Source: Nansenia antarctica
Lineage: Eukaryota; Chordata; Actinopteri; Argentiniformes; Microstomatidae
Length of the DNA stretch: 64,000 nt
Assembly: GCA_963989245.1 (NCBI GenBank)
Contig: OZ022348.1
Span: 31,710,929 to 31,774,928 of the forward strand
Direction: 5' to 3'
The notes under the pieces were generated by a model. The model ran no database searches. It saw only the letters and a list, made by a program, of their open reading frames with translations, and was not told the DNA's origin. Positions 42,708-52,770 of the stretch are shown piece after piece (positions within the stretch are counted from its first letter, which is position 1; each line of letters begins with the position of its first letter). The position numbers were made by a program, and so were the translations under genes.

Positions 42708-44709
42708 TATACCCCTTAGTGTTCCTACCCCATTGACTTCTTTGGACAATGTTACACTTCACTCACACACTGTTATGCCTGGACGTCAGAGAAGAATGAT
42801 CACAGCAGGTAGAGCTTTTGTTTGCCCACATTCACGTTGTACTGTTGATGATTGTTTGATCTATACCGCCGAAGCGGACGAGTGGTATTTACTGGATGCT
42901 AAATATGTTACACTTAATCAACACTCAATCAACACGCAAGAAACTCGTGTGACATTAACTAATGTTGACAAGGTGTTGAACTCGTATTGGTGTGCTAGAC
43001 GTAATATCGGTGAACAGGTGTCTAGTAAATCCAACAATTTCAAGGACAAAGTTTGTAGGAACACTCCTGACTTTCCACACTACTATTCGTTGGACTGTGA
43101 GAAATTTGTGCATGAATATGTTCACGTTGAGTTACCAGGAAAGGTTGAAAATGTTGCTGTGAAGGCTTCTACGAAGGCGATTGTAGTCGCTACTGACGAT
43201 TATTTGTTGTATGATTCTAATCACCTGGGGACACGGTCCCACCCTAATTCTGCCACTAGTATCATGAAAGATTTTGCTTCAAAAATGAATTATTCTGATT
43301 GCTGGATTTGTCAACAGGTCCCTGTAAGTACATCTGCTCCTATGTTTTTCCCCATACCGTTAACTAAAGCAGAATGGTTTCATTATAATTGGCAGGGTTT
43401 AGCCCAATTTGTTTTACAGGGCAAGAACCAGAGCTCTTCTTGTCAGCCCAGCACGATTCTGGTTCCTTTAAATTCTTCCTATGCAGGTGTGGATATTGGT
43501 GTGTTGGAACGTCTGACAGCAGCAGTTAACAAACACCATAGGCCTAGCGGTGTGGGGAAGGTTATTATTGATAGGCTTACACATTTGTCACAACCAACAG
43601 GTCCGAAGAAGATATATATTATCCAAGCTATGTTCGTTCAATTGAATGGTACTGCATTGAGTCCTCATCTGTCATGTTCTGGGAGTGTGACTTCTACACG
43701 GTGGAGAGGTTCAGTTGTTATTTCTGGATTGAAATGTAAAGTTGTTGATTGTGCTATGGTGCCTCAAATGAAATTACATGATACCAATACTACCAGACGG
43801 CAGAAAGGCACCACGCAGCTTAAAGTCATGCCTCTCGTAAATATTACAACCTGTATTGACATACAATCTCGGCTCAAGGGCAGCGCGATTCGTCAGCTAG
43901 GGGCCGCGTCTTGTATAGGTGGTGTCATTTTCTCGTATCCTGGTAAGGAGCTTCAACTCCCGGAGGGTGTGTTTCTTGTGTGTGATAATAATGCATTCTC
44001 TAAGCTTCCTGCTTTGAGTGAGGGTCTTTGTTATTTAGCTCATCTGATACCTTTGATTAGGAAAGTTACTCGGGAGGAGATGTCTGTACTTCACAAACAA
44101 GCAACCCATCGTAGTCGTAGGGCGTTATCTACCGCTCAGAAGTTTTTTGGCCTAATATTCCCAAGTTATGGTGTCTACAACTCTCAGACTGAATTAAGTG
44201 CCCTATCATCCGTTCTTGAAAAACACATTAATGCTTCGGATGCTGTAGTATCTGCCCTGGCTACTGAATTGACTGAAACTAAGAATGTAGCTCTCCAAAA
44301 TAGAATGGCTTTGGACATTATTTTGGCCAGTCAGGGTGGTACTTGTGCTTTGATAGGCGGTGAATGCTGCAGTTATATTTCGGATTCTGGTAACGCTCTG
44401 TATGATTTCCATGAATCTAACAAGAAGGGTATAGAGGATTTACGTAAAGAACACGGTTGGAATACATTGGATTTCTTTGATTCTGCTTTTTCAGGTATTG
44501 GTAATATGATCAGGTCCGTCGCTATTATTCTTGTTGTCATTATCATCTGTATTATGTTACTTGGTATTTTAATCAAATGTTTTGGAAAGTGTATTTCTGA
44601 TGTTCCGGTTAATGCTTTAATGATGGCCGACATAGCTGATGAGCAAAAGCTGGATTCTGTTTTGCTTTCTGATTTTGTTTCCTCTTTTGATGATTTGTTT
44701 ATTAAGTGA
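42280..44709 (+). CDS. env: Retroviral envelope glycoprotein
   Basis: Surface/transmembrane precursor. The frame is open from 42169. ATGs at 42280, 42289 and 42370 are candidate starts, the last preceding a signal-like MLVSICAVMQMM; the true start depends on the splice acceptor. SU carries CWIC (43300-43311), the CxxC motif of gamma-type Env. Furin-type site RSRR at 44110-44121, then a hydrophobic fusion-peptide-like stretch. TM subunit has the CX6CC motif (Cys codons 44344, 44365, 44368), a membrane anchor at about 44515-44583 and a tail of about 40 residues. About ten N-glycosylation sequons. Intact. It overlaps pol by about 430 bases. Confidence 0.9.
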   Translation: MRTMRESLSRMVRRPLGTRKSTTWTSRLTKMLVSICAVMQMMPGASSQTLSSPEMSGPMEIVKDPVTATPLLGVLPSLVLPLLSPLPTLTMLQTEMSATRAAARTKVPLRDTDLSVIHPNQTDPVIHRGQLGGNSSHAVSETNIPLSVPTPLTSLDNVTLHSHTVMPGRQRRMITAGRAFVCPHSRCTVDDCLIYTAEADEWYLLDAKYVTLNQHSINTQETRVTLTNVDKVLNSYWCARRNIGEQVSSKSNNFKDKVCRNTPDFPHYYSLDCEKFVHEYVHVELPGKVENVAVKASTKAIVVATDDYLLYDSNHLGTRSHPNSATSIMKDFASKMNYSDCWICQQVPVSTSAPMFFPIPLTKAEWFHYNWQGLAQFVLQGKNQSSSCQPSTILVPLNSSYAGVDIGVLERLTAAVNKHHRPSGVGKVIIDRLTHLSQPTGPKKIYIIQAMFVQLNGTALSPHLSCSGSVTSTRWRGSVVISGLKCKVVDCAMVPQMKLHDTNTTRRQKGTTQLKVMPLVNITTCIDIQSRLKGSAIRQLGAASCIGGVIFSYPGKELQLPEGVFLVCDNNAFSKLPALSEGLCYLAHLIPLIRKVTREEMSVLHKQATHRSRRALSTAQKFFGLIFPSYGVYNSQTELSALSSVLEKHINASDAVVSALATELTETKNVALQNRMALDIILASQGGTCALIGGECCSYISDSGNALYDFHESNKKGIEDLRKEHGWNTLDFFDSAFSGIGNMIRSVAIILVVIIICIMLLGILIKCFGKCISDVPVNALMMADIADEQKLDSVLLSDFVSSFDDLFIK

Positions 44710-45227
44710 TGTTTTGTGATTGTTTGCTTCGGTTCCTGTTTGTTTCTTTCTATATCATGTGATTGATGTCGGTTGTGAAGTGATGTAATGGTTACGCGAC
44801 AATGGAAGCTCCTGACTATGAAAGTGTTATCAATCTGAGACAGCGGTAAAGGCTGTTCTCCAACTGGGGCCATGTGCTAGTAACCTCTGACCCTGCCGCT
44901 TCGAGGACGAGGGAAACATCGGTCGTTGGAAATTTCTGTATCTCAGTTTTTGTATTATGCATGATGAACTGAGTGTGGTTTAATTGTGATTGTTATTTAC
45001 AAGATTCTTTTTATTATTGGTTGTTTTCTATTTTTTGTATGTGTTATCTTTGGTTCATAGTACTGGTCCTGGGTTGGTCTGTGTGGAGGTTCTACCGAGA
45101 TTTGTTGATGTGTTGATGTGTTGATGTGTTGATGTGTTGATGTTGTTGGTGTAGTTGATGGGTTGATGTAGTTTTTCTGTCTGTCGTTTAGTTTCGGAAC
45201 ACCCTCTGGGTGTTCCGAGGGGGGCTG
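44710..45227 (+). other. Provirus 3' untranslated region and polypurine tract
   Basis: No frame of note. A short gttgatgt tandem run lies at about 45102-45150. The purine run gaggggggctg (45217-45227) directly before the LTR is the likely plus-strand primer. Confidence 0.65.
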
Positions 45228-45854
45228 TGTCGTGTATTATTTATTTATTTCATGCTCTGTAACCATAGCAATGGCCCTCTAATACACACAATGGCCTTTT
45301 GACCAGCATGTGCAGAGGCTGTAATATCATCATGGGTAGATATAATTGCATTAGGGCCCGAGCCAGCAAGACGCCCATAGCATAAATTGCATTAGAATTG
45401 TATTAGACCATAGGGTGAATTGCATTAAACCAATGCAGAGTACATTATCTGCCTTCAGGTATGGCAGATAATACACAGCAAAGGATCCTTAGGATGGCCC
45501 CTGATAATAAGATAATAAGATAATAACATCCTATTTACAGGACAGAAAACTACTATGACCTCACTGGCAAACTTTGTATCTGACCAAATTAAAATGACGT
45601 GGACCGATCATTACCAGATGTTAACAAGACCATATCTCTGTTTTGATTGGCTCAGCGACAGTGACAGGGGGGGGTATAAAATCCTGTACACACATTGGCT
45701 CTTTCTCTTTTTCTTCATATCCTGTGCCCGATTCGGAAGACCAGCTCCATTGAGGGGCCATGCTGTGTAACCTGCTTTTTTGAATAAACAGTCTTAAATT
45801 TGCTCAAGAACTCTTCTTCATTTTTAGCAGTAACAGATACCAAAATATACGAAA
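45228..45854 (+). repeat. 3' LTR
   Basis: 627 bases, identical to the 5' LTR except two substitutions. TATAAAA at 45675 and AATAAA at 45783. Confidence 0.95.
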
Positions 45855-46026
45855 CTTTCTTGCTGCGGCTGCTGTGATTTAAAAGCATAATCCACGTAAA
45901 TAATAATAATAATTTAAAAAGCAAGTTGGTAGAATTAGACAAGTTCAGGCAGACTGGATGGGTACGTTTGTCTCAAACCAAAACAGTATGATAATCCTTG
46001 AGACAACAGTCATTTTTCAATTTCAA

Positions 46027-46027
<1 letters not shown>

Positions 46028-46083
<56 letters not shown>
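46028..46083. repeat. (TG)n microsatellite
   Basis: About 28 TG units. Confidence 0.95.
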
Positions 46084-46085
<2 letters not shown>

Positions 46086-46231
46086 CAAGGTCAAGCTGCT
46101 AAGTACTTTATCTGGTCACTGATGATGATTCCTTATTAACTGGTCCAATGTTACAGTGATTTCCAAAACATTTGCAACTTTTGAATACCAATTCAGATTT
46201 ATTATAGTGCTATGAAAATGAACGTCACATT

Positions 46232-46620
46232 TTATGTGGAGTCCTCCCCATAACTGTTCCATTTTCCAATTAATCTCTCATTATCTCTGTCCAGCTCCTC
46301 CCACTCTTGCTCAATCATCATCACCTTTCTCTCAATCTCTTCCACCTCCTTCTTCCTATGCTCAACCATCTCCTGCATTATTTTGATGTCCTCTTTTCCT
46401 CTCTCAATGGCTTTTCTCACTCTCTCACACCTTTCTTTCTCTGTACATATTACAATGTTCTCCTCTTCTGTCTTCTCTCTGTTTCTTTTCACCTACTCCT
46501 TGAAACAGGCCACCGCCAATCTCTCCATCTTGTCTTCCTTAAGGATATTTGCCCTTAATGTAAATGAGATGGATATTTTTCTTCCTCCAAGATCTCCAAT
46601 TCACAATATTAGCTTTTGAT
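46232..46620 (-). pseudogene. Decayed coiled-coil protein fragment
   Basis: Minus-strand frame of 86 codons rich in Glu, Lys and Arg (for example RKAIERGKEDIKIMQEMVEH). The same frame continues upstream through one TAG (at about 46492) into a protein-like RKISISFTLRANILKEDK segment. The pattern suggests a broken gene or exon whose family I cannot name. The alternative is a chance open frame in purine-rich DNA. Confidence 0.35.
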
Positions 46621-46792
46621 AGTTAGAAGTTAAAGAAAATATTTGGGAATTTCAGACCCAGAAAAGGGGGCGGTGTAACCATTAACACCAGTGAACAGTC
46701 AGCATTTGCACTCTTGTATAAGAACATGGAAACTGAATTTGTTTGAATATATACATACATGCATGCACACAATTGTCATGGTAATGGTCAAG

Positions 46793-46865
46793 TCAAGTCA
46801 AGTCAACTTTATTTGTATAGCACCTTACGTACAGCAATGCTGAGCCAAAGTGCTTCACAGTAAAA
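46793..46865 (-). mobile_element. Fish SINE/LINE 3' end fragment
   Basis: Tandem tcaag followed by actttatttgtatagcacct, a widespread fish repeat tail. Confidence 0.5.
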
Positions 46866-47523
46866 ATAGATAAAATGCGGGAAACAAGCAAGCACAATGC
46901 ACACAACACAATGCAACACAAAACATGGCAAAATCAAAAGAGAAGACAAAAGGACCAAAACAATAAAACAATAAGACAATAAGACAATAAGAGCCAGGGA
47001 CCTACAACAAAAACCACAAGATAATAAAAGCCAGGGACCAATAGCTAGGTGGGGGGGAAGGCTAGGGATTGTATCACAGTTCTAAAATTATGCAGTGCAT
47101 TCTGAATGATGTGGAGCAAGGCTTAGTTCAAATGTCTTATCCCATCCAGACCTACCAGATAGCCTACCTTTGTTTTACTGTCCTAATTGTAAACACCGTA
47201 CAGCTTCAAAACATGGTTCAACATGTTTGACTAGTGCAGGGTTGACACTTGACCAAGTGAGGCTGGAGGCTTGACTAATGGGTAGTGAAGACAAGTCAGA
47301 CATTTGGAAGACAAGTCGAAAACTCCCAAGTGCGAAAAATCTATTTGAACTGCCCTTCAACTCCTAATTGCGGGTGAGAGAGGAGATCATCCTCGAGCTC
47401 CAAGCTGTTGAATACACCGTGCAGTTTGTTTTCGTGCATGAAATGCTTTTTGGACAAAAATGGCAAAATTGAAGGTTGAAGCCGTTATAACTGGCCAACA
47501 TAGCCATCACTATTCAGGTTCCG
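46866..47523. other. Intergenic sequence, nothing recognised
   Basis: An A-rich stretch (ataagacaataagacaataa) at about 46960-46990; otherwise unassigned. Confidence 0.4.
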
Positions 47524-47643
47524 CTCACACCTCGGGCCTCTGAGATCTCCGCCTTTGCTACCCCGGATACTTTTCTACAGTACACTGTTATGCCATTCGG
47601 TTTACGTAACGCCCCTGCCACCTTCCAGCGACTTGTTAACCTG
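47524..47643 (+). mobile_element. Ty3/Gypsy reverse transcriptase scrap
   Basis: A 40-codon frame giving ASEISAFATPDTFLQYTVMP and then FGLRNAPATFQRLVN, the RT signature of Gypsy LTR retrotransposons. Nothing of the element survives on either side. Confidence 0.75.
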
Positions 47644-47649
47644 TGTACT

Positions 47650-49747
47650 TTAATATCTATAGACATGTTTTTTTTTCTGAATTTGATGTGACTTGTTTTT
47701 CTGTGTTGTATTAGTGGCTTAATGATTTTTGGGTTGTTGATAGTGGGTAAGTGCGTAACCAGTCTTTGCCACTCTCATCTCCATTAACTCACACAACCCC
47801 AGAGTGTTATTCAGGAAGATCAACACCGTTGTTCACCCCCCCCCTACCGTCATCCAGGATCCATCCCCGGCTAAGTGCGAGGAATTTTTATCCTTTTTTT
47901 CTGATAAAGTCACCAATATCAGAAAAAACATCCCGCACTCCACCAAAAACTTAGCCACCACACTGGGATGTTCATCCACGTTCTCCAGCTTCTGTCCCTT
48001 CACTCTACCAGCCCTATCCAAGATGGCCGCTGTACTGAAGCCGGCCTCATCGCCTCTGGACCCCATCCCTACCCCCCTCCTCAAAGAGGTGTTCGACACA
48101 GTAGGGCCACACATCCTCTCAATAATCAACAGCTCGCTGGCCACTGGCATTGTTCCGCCCACCCTCAAACAAGCAGTGGTACAGCCTCTCCTTAAGAAAC
48201 CCAACCTGGACCCTTCCAACCTCAGTAACTACAGACCCATCTCCAAGCTCCCAGTCGTGGCCAAGCTCCTGGAAAAGGCTGTCCTCAGCCAGCTATGGCC
48301 CTACCTCCAACAGAACAACATCCTGGAGAAGTTTCAGTCTGGCTTCAGACCTGGCCACAGCACTGAGTCGGCACTTTTAAAGGTTTGGAACGACATCCTC
48401 CTGATCGCAGACTCCAGGAAATGTGCTGCCCAGGTCCTCCTGGACCTCAGCGCAGCTTTTGACACCATAGACCACGCCATCCTCTTTAATCGACTCCAGC
48501 AGGAGGTTGGCATCACCGACACCGCCTTGTCCTGGTTCAAGTCTTACCTCAGCAATAGAACCTACGCCGTCCACATAGCAGACAGCTCCTCCAGACAAGC
48601 CAACCTCACCTGTGGGGTCCCTCAGGGCTCCATCCTCGGTCCCATCTTGTTCTCCCTCTACATGCTCCCCCTCTGTCTAATCCCTCAACGCTACCAGATC
48701 TCATTCCACTGCTATGCGGACGACACCCATGAGCTTTACTTATCAATCAACACTGACGACCCCGCCGATCTGATGCGCCTGATGGACTGCCTCCACGATG
48801 TGAAGGAGTGGATGGCCCAGAACTTCCTACAGCTGAATGAGAGCAAGGGGGAAATCCTCCTCATCGGCAACACCACCGCCATCACTCAGCTCAGCACCAA
48901 CATGGGAAGCCTGTCCACCCTTGTCAGACCACATGTCAAGAACCTCGGTGTCATCTTTGACTCCGAGCTCAACCTTAACCGACAAGTGAGCTCCGTCGTG
49001 AAGTCATGTTTCTACCAACTACGTATCATAGCCAAGATCAAGTCCTTCCTCACCCCCAGTGACCTGAGGAGGGTCGTCCTCATGCTAATTTCATCTAGGC
49101 TCGACTACTGCAACTCACTCTATGCTGGACTTCCTGATAAGACCATCTACCGCCTGCAGCTAGTCCAAAATGCCGCTGCCAGGCTGGTGTCAGGCACTAA
49201 AATGAGGGACCACATCTCCCCTGTCCTCATCTCCCTTCACTGGCTCCCAGTAAAGAAGAGATTGAAGTTCAAGATCTGCACCTTTGTCTACAAAGCTCTC
49301 AACAGTCTCGCCCCACCCTACATCAAGGACCTCCTGGACCTGTCTTCCACCTCAAGGCCCAGACTCAGGTCCGACGCCCAACTCAGCCTGAGGGTCCCCC
49401 GCACCAACCTCAAGAGGAAGGGTGACCGTGCCTTTGCGGTGATAGCACCGACCCTGTGGAACGCGCTCCCTTCCGCCATCAAGTCTGCCCCCACTCTGGA
49501 CTCCTTTAGAGCCAAGTTAAAAACCCACCTCTTCGTCAATGATGTTCCCTAAGTCTACTCCCTATTTGTTGTAAATTGTATCCCTTGAGATGTTCGTTTA
49601 AGTAGTCTATGTCTGTTTGCTTTCTGTGTTCCTTGTCCTTGTCCTTGTCTTTATCTGTTCCTTTACCCGGGCTGCGCCCCGGGCCGATGTAAAAGTTGGA
49701 TGGGGGGCGCATTATAAATAAAATTAACAATTAACAATTAACAATTA
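47650..49747 (+). mobile_element. 5'-truncated LINE (L2/Jockey-like) with (ACAATTA)n tail
   Basis: Contains most of ORF2 from before the RT domain to the stop, then a short 3' UTR ending aaaattaacaattaacaatt. The endonuclease part is missing, which is normal for a truncated insertion. Confidence 0.85.
47804..49552 (+). pseudogene. LINE ORF2 reverse transcriptase region
   Basis: 582 open codons. RT blocks are visible: NYRPISKLPVVAKLLEK, FQSGFRPGHSTESALLKVW, LDLSAAFDTIDH, GVPQGSILGPILFSLYM and the catalytic YADD (48712-48723), then the C-terminal SRLDYCNSLYAGLP block. No stop or frameshift in the RT part, so the copy is fairly young, but without endonuclease it is unlikely to move by itself. 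Confidence 0.88.
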
Positions 49748-50817
49748 AGTGCACTACCCCTATTGGCCTTTAATATCACAAACCCTGGGTTTGCTATAGA
49801 TCTGCTATTTATTACATGAGGAAGATGGAAGTTGTATGTAATCGTCAAGCAAGTTTTTTTTGTATGACACTTGAAAAACAGTAACGCATACATAGGCCTA
49901 CTGAATTGATACACTTTTTATTTATTTTTTTACTTACAAGATGTTATTAAAAATATAATAAAATAAAGGAGAATTAAATTAACAGCCAAATGCAGTGATG
50001 CTGGGACATAATTACTGGTCATTACATTACAGTTGATCTCCGGTATTAGAGGCAGCTCGGCTTACAGTTTAATCGAACCATCCTGCTGATGATGATAAGT
50101 AATGTCGTCAAGAGGGAAACAGACCACTTTTCCATTGGTCTCTGATTTTGTGGAGATTGATTACCATTGTGATCTTGCCTGTGTGCAATTCACTGGAATG
50201 TTACAAGTAAAAGGTCATTTAAACATGCCTGAACTGCAGTATTTAATCAGTGCTGAGAAGATTACTGCTCTTCTGCTCTGCACTTCCCTCCCACATTGCT
50301 GTGCAAGTGAAGCGTTGATCAACAATTATATATACAGTATGTATATTGCAGAAATTAAAGGAGTCAGTTCAGTTTTGTGCTTGATTGAGATTAAGTGGCT
50401 GAGGCCTGCTTAAGTGAAACTGCAGTAAAACACAGATGTTTCCTGAAGACATTGGCAGCTGCATATTCTCATAACTCAGCTGTTTGTGTGTCTGTTCCTT
50501 CGTGTGTGATTGTTGCTTGTAGCTGCTATAAGTCAGTTGTGGTAGCTGGCTTTAGTTTGCCCCAAAATGTCCAAATGTAAAAACAATCAAAAGTGTGACA
50601 TCAGAATGAAGGTACAAACATGAGCCAATATAAAAGAAAGACACTTGTTTTTTATTTGCATAATAATTATAAAAAGAGAAAAACATAAAATCATAAAAAG
50701 AGAAAAACACAAAGTCCAAATTGTGTGACACTAACTCTCAGTCCCCACTGTGTTGACTGTCTCACTCTCTGCCTTTCCTGAGGCCTGCTTCTCCATCTAA
50801 GCCCAGTGGAGCTGTCT
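49748..50817. other. Intergenic sequence and 3' flank of the Ig gene
   Basis: No convincing exon. The frame at 50102-50413 has no recognisable domain and is probably chance. A hexamer aataaa-like word on the minus strand near 50640-50660 could end the Ig transcript. Confidence 0.35.
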
Positions 50818-50964
50818 TCACCCTCTCCGATTGCACTTGAACATGAAGACACAGGCTGTGAGCAGGACCAAGAGTACCGTGAGGGGGACCAAGAGGAGGG
50901 CTATCCACAGAGGCCATGGCTGGGGGAACTCCTCCAGTCGGGGCTTCTCCTCCACTGGGGGAGC

Positions 50965-51006
<42 letters not shown>

Positions 51007-51679
51007 TAAATGACAAACAAAAAAGAGTTGTCTTAGATCTCATTTACATTGTTTTGAAACAAACCCAATGCAAATGATGTGGCAAGGGAAGTGATTCCAA
51101 GCAAGCGAGATTCCACCAGAATGCCCTAGTCATAGAGACGGAGAGAGAGAGCTCAGGGGTATGAGAAACAGAGTAAAGGCCAATGCACCCGGTGTGCGAT
51201 TTTGTCGCACGACAACATTTGATTCTCAGCCTGCCTGGTCCGACTTCGGTGGTGTGAATTGAGAATCGAATGTTGTCGTGCGACAATATCGCATCGCACG
51301 CCATGTGCATTGTCTCATTCAAAACAATGGAATCGAATTCGCGGTGCGACAAAATCGCCTTAAGAGGACAGAACCAACTGATCTGTCCAGATCTGCACTG
51401 CAGAGAAGGGAAAGCGGTTAGGGTGAAAGTGTGAATGAGAATACACTACCAGTCTGTGGACAGGTCCAGCTCAGTACCACAGTAGAGTTCAGGTCCAGTT
51501 GACATTCATACTCCCTGGCGCTCTTCGGGGACAGGACCACAGACAGAGTGTTGCCCTGGAGACGGTGGATGTTTTTGGTGGCGTTGCCACTCATGGACAA
51601 GATGACCCCAGGGTCCAAGGAAACGTTCACGGCACACCTATGTTTTCCCTCAGGAACGAGATCACAGGTCTCAGAACCT

Positions 51680-51723
<44 letters not shown>

Positions 51724-51772
51724 GACACACACACGCATACACACACACACACACGCATACACACACACACAC

Positions 51773-51803
<31 letters not shown>

Positions 51804-52770
51804 ATGGATTATTAAGCCACAACAATAACCGACCCTGCAGGTAGAGCAAACTTACAATTTGGCAAAACAAATTGAAATTAATTGAATATAATAACCATAG
51901 ACCAACAGTTGAACCCAGCTCGCCGTCCTATCAGGTTTTCCTCCTGCCACATAAGACAGTTTGCACTGGTATTTCCCAGCGTCTTCCCACTGCACATCCT
52001 TAAGGAGGATAGACTTATTTGATGAGTTCTGGTCACTGTCAAGATCTTCCACACGATCCTTGTACTGTGGATCCTCAGGCCGCAGTCTAGCACTATGTTC
52101 TTTGCTCTGAATCAGATTCCAGTAGTGAACAGGATTATTTTCGACCTCATCTTCTGAGGAGTAGGTGAACTTGCATGGTAAAGTGACATTCTGAGCCAGT
52201 TTGGATACAACCACAGAAGGATTCAAGGTAACCAAGATTTTGGCACTCGTTCCTGAGAGAGTCCAAAAGAGGAAATAGACAATTAGTCATCCATGGTACT
52301 CACAGCAACAGAACTACAGATCTAGTGGTGTTGTTAACCTAACTTCTACCGTACCTATTTCCTGTCAATTCACTGTTGTCTTTATGCAACTTTATGGAGC
52401 ACTATGGTCATAATCTATGGATTGGTTTTTATCAGGTTACAATTGTATTGAATCAAGGAATATACCGTTTATCAAATTAACCAATTTAGATCATAAGAGA
52501 TGATAAGAAGAGATGATAAGAATTCCATTTCAGAATGCCATTTGAAATACAGAGCTTAGTCTCAAGGTTTTGAAACCAACAGTCAAACTCATTTCAAATT
52601 TTAGTTCAGATTGTAAGCAATAACTCCAGAAATATTCATTGCTAGGTAATAAAAGAAGCCTGAAAAATCTAACCTGAAAGAAGGTGGAGGAGGTACATGT
52701 TCAGAATGTTCCAAACATATTTTTTCCAATTTGAGCCATATTGACTAGAAGACATGGAGGTCATTGTCAT
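50818..52770 (-). CDS. Immunoglobulin-superfamily type I membrane protein (four exons)
   Basis: Exons: 52770-52674 (start, signal peptide with LNMYLLHLLS), 52252-51896 (V-set-like Ig domain: CKF, YW, and D-A-G-K-Y-Q-C), 51677-51450 (second Ig-like domain with several Cys, for example YECQLDLNSTVVLSWTC), 50954-50818 (stalk, membrane span LWIALLLVPLTVLLVLLTAC, tail CNRRG, stop). Phase 1 at each junction, as is usual for Ig-domain exons. 819 bases, 272 residues. Several N-glycosylation sequons. The cytoplasmic tail is only about ten residues with no signalling motif, so signalling would need a partner. The donor after exon 2 (GTTATT) is weak. It is a cell-surface receptor or ligand of CD2/SLAM or CD4 style, but I cannot name the orthologue. 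Confidence 0.78.
50965..51004. repeat. (CAA)n microsatellite
   Basis: About 13 units within the Ig gene's last intron, ten bases from the exon 4 acceptor. Confidence 0.9.
51180..51325. mobile_element. Short palindromic element (MITE-like)
   Basis: Arms cgcacgacaacatttgattc and gaatcgaatgttgtcgtgcg are inverted copies, with caatgcac / gtgcattg at the outer ends and about 45 bases between. No coding capacity. Confidence 0.65.
51680..51803. repeat. (CA)n microsatellite in the Ig gene intron 2
   Basis: CA repeat with CG interruptions, starting three bases from the exon 3 acceptor, so it also forms that acceptor's GT-rich upstream region on the minus strand. Confidence 0.95.

Larger units (their letters stand above)
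32801..45854 (+). mobile_element. Full-length class I endogenous retrovirus
   Basis: 13.05-kb provirus: LTR, primer-binding site, 2.6-kb leader, gag, UAG, pro-pol, env, purine tract, LTR. Flanked by CTTT on both sides (32797-32800, 45855-45858), a 4-bp target duplication. The LTRs are the same length and differ at only two positions, near 33178/45605 and 33368/45790. No frameshift or premature stop is seen in gag, pol or env. Gag-pol stop readthrough, a single CCHC knuckle, and a gamma-type Env (CWIC plus CX6CC) place it in the gamma/epsilon-like class I group. It lies 3.7 kb upstream of the nuf2 ATG, transcribed away from it. Described as a genomic insertion only; activity is not shown. Confidence 0.95.

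Noticed and set aside
41763..42749. 328-codon open frame on the minus strand across the pol-env junction
   Set aside because: It is antisense to two well-supported coding frames, has no recognisable domain, and probably reflects codon bias of pol and env.
47833..48598. Minus-strand frames over the LINE
   Set aside because: Antisense shadows of a clear reverse transcriptase frame.
50102..50413. 103-codon plus-strand frame
   Set aside because: No domain, no splice context and no repeat. Length alone in AT-rich DNA is not convincing.
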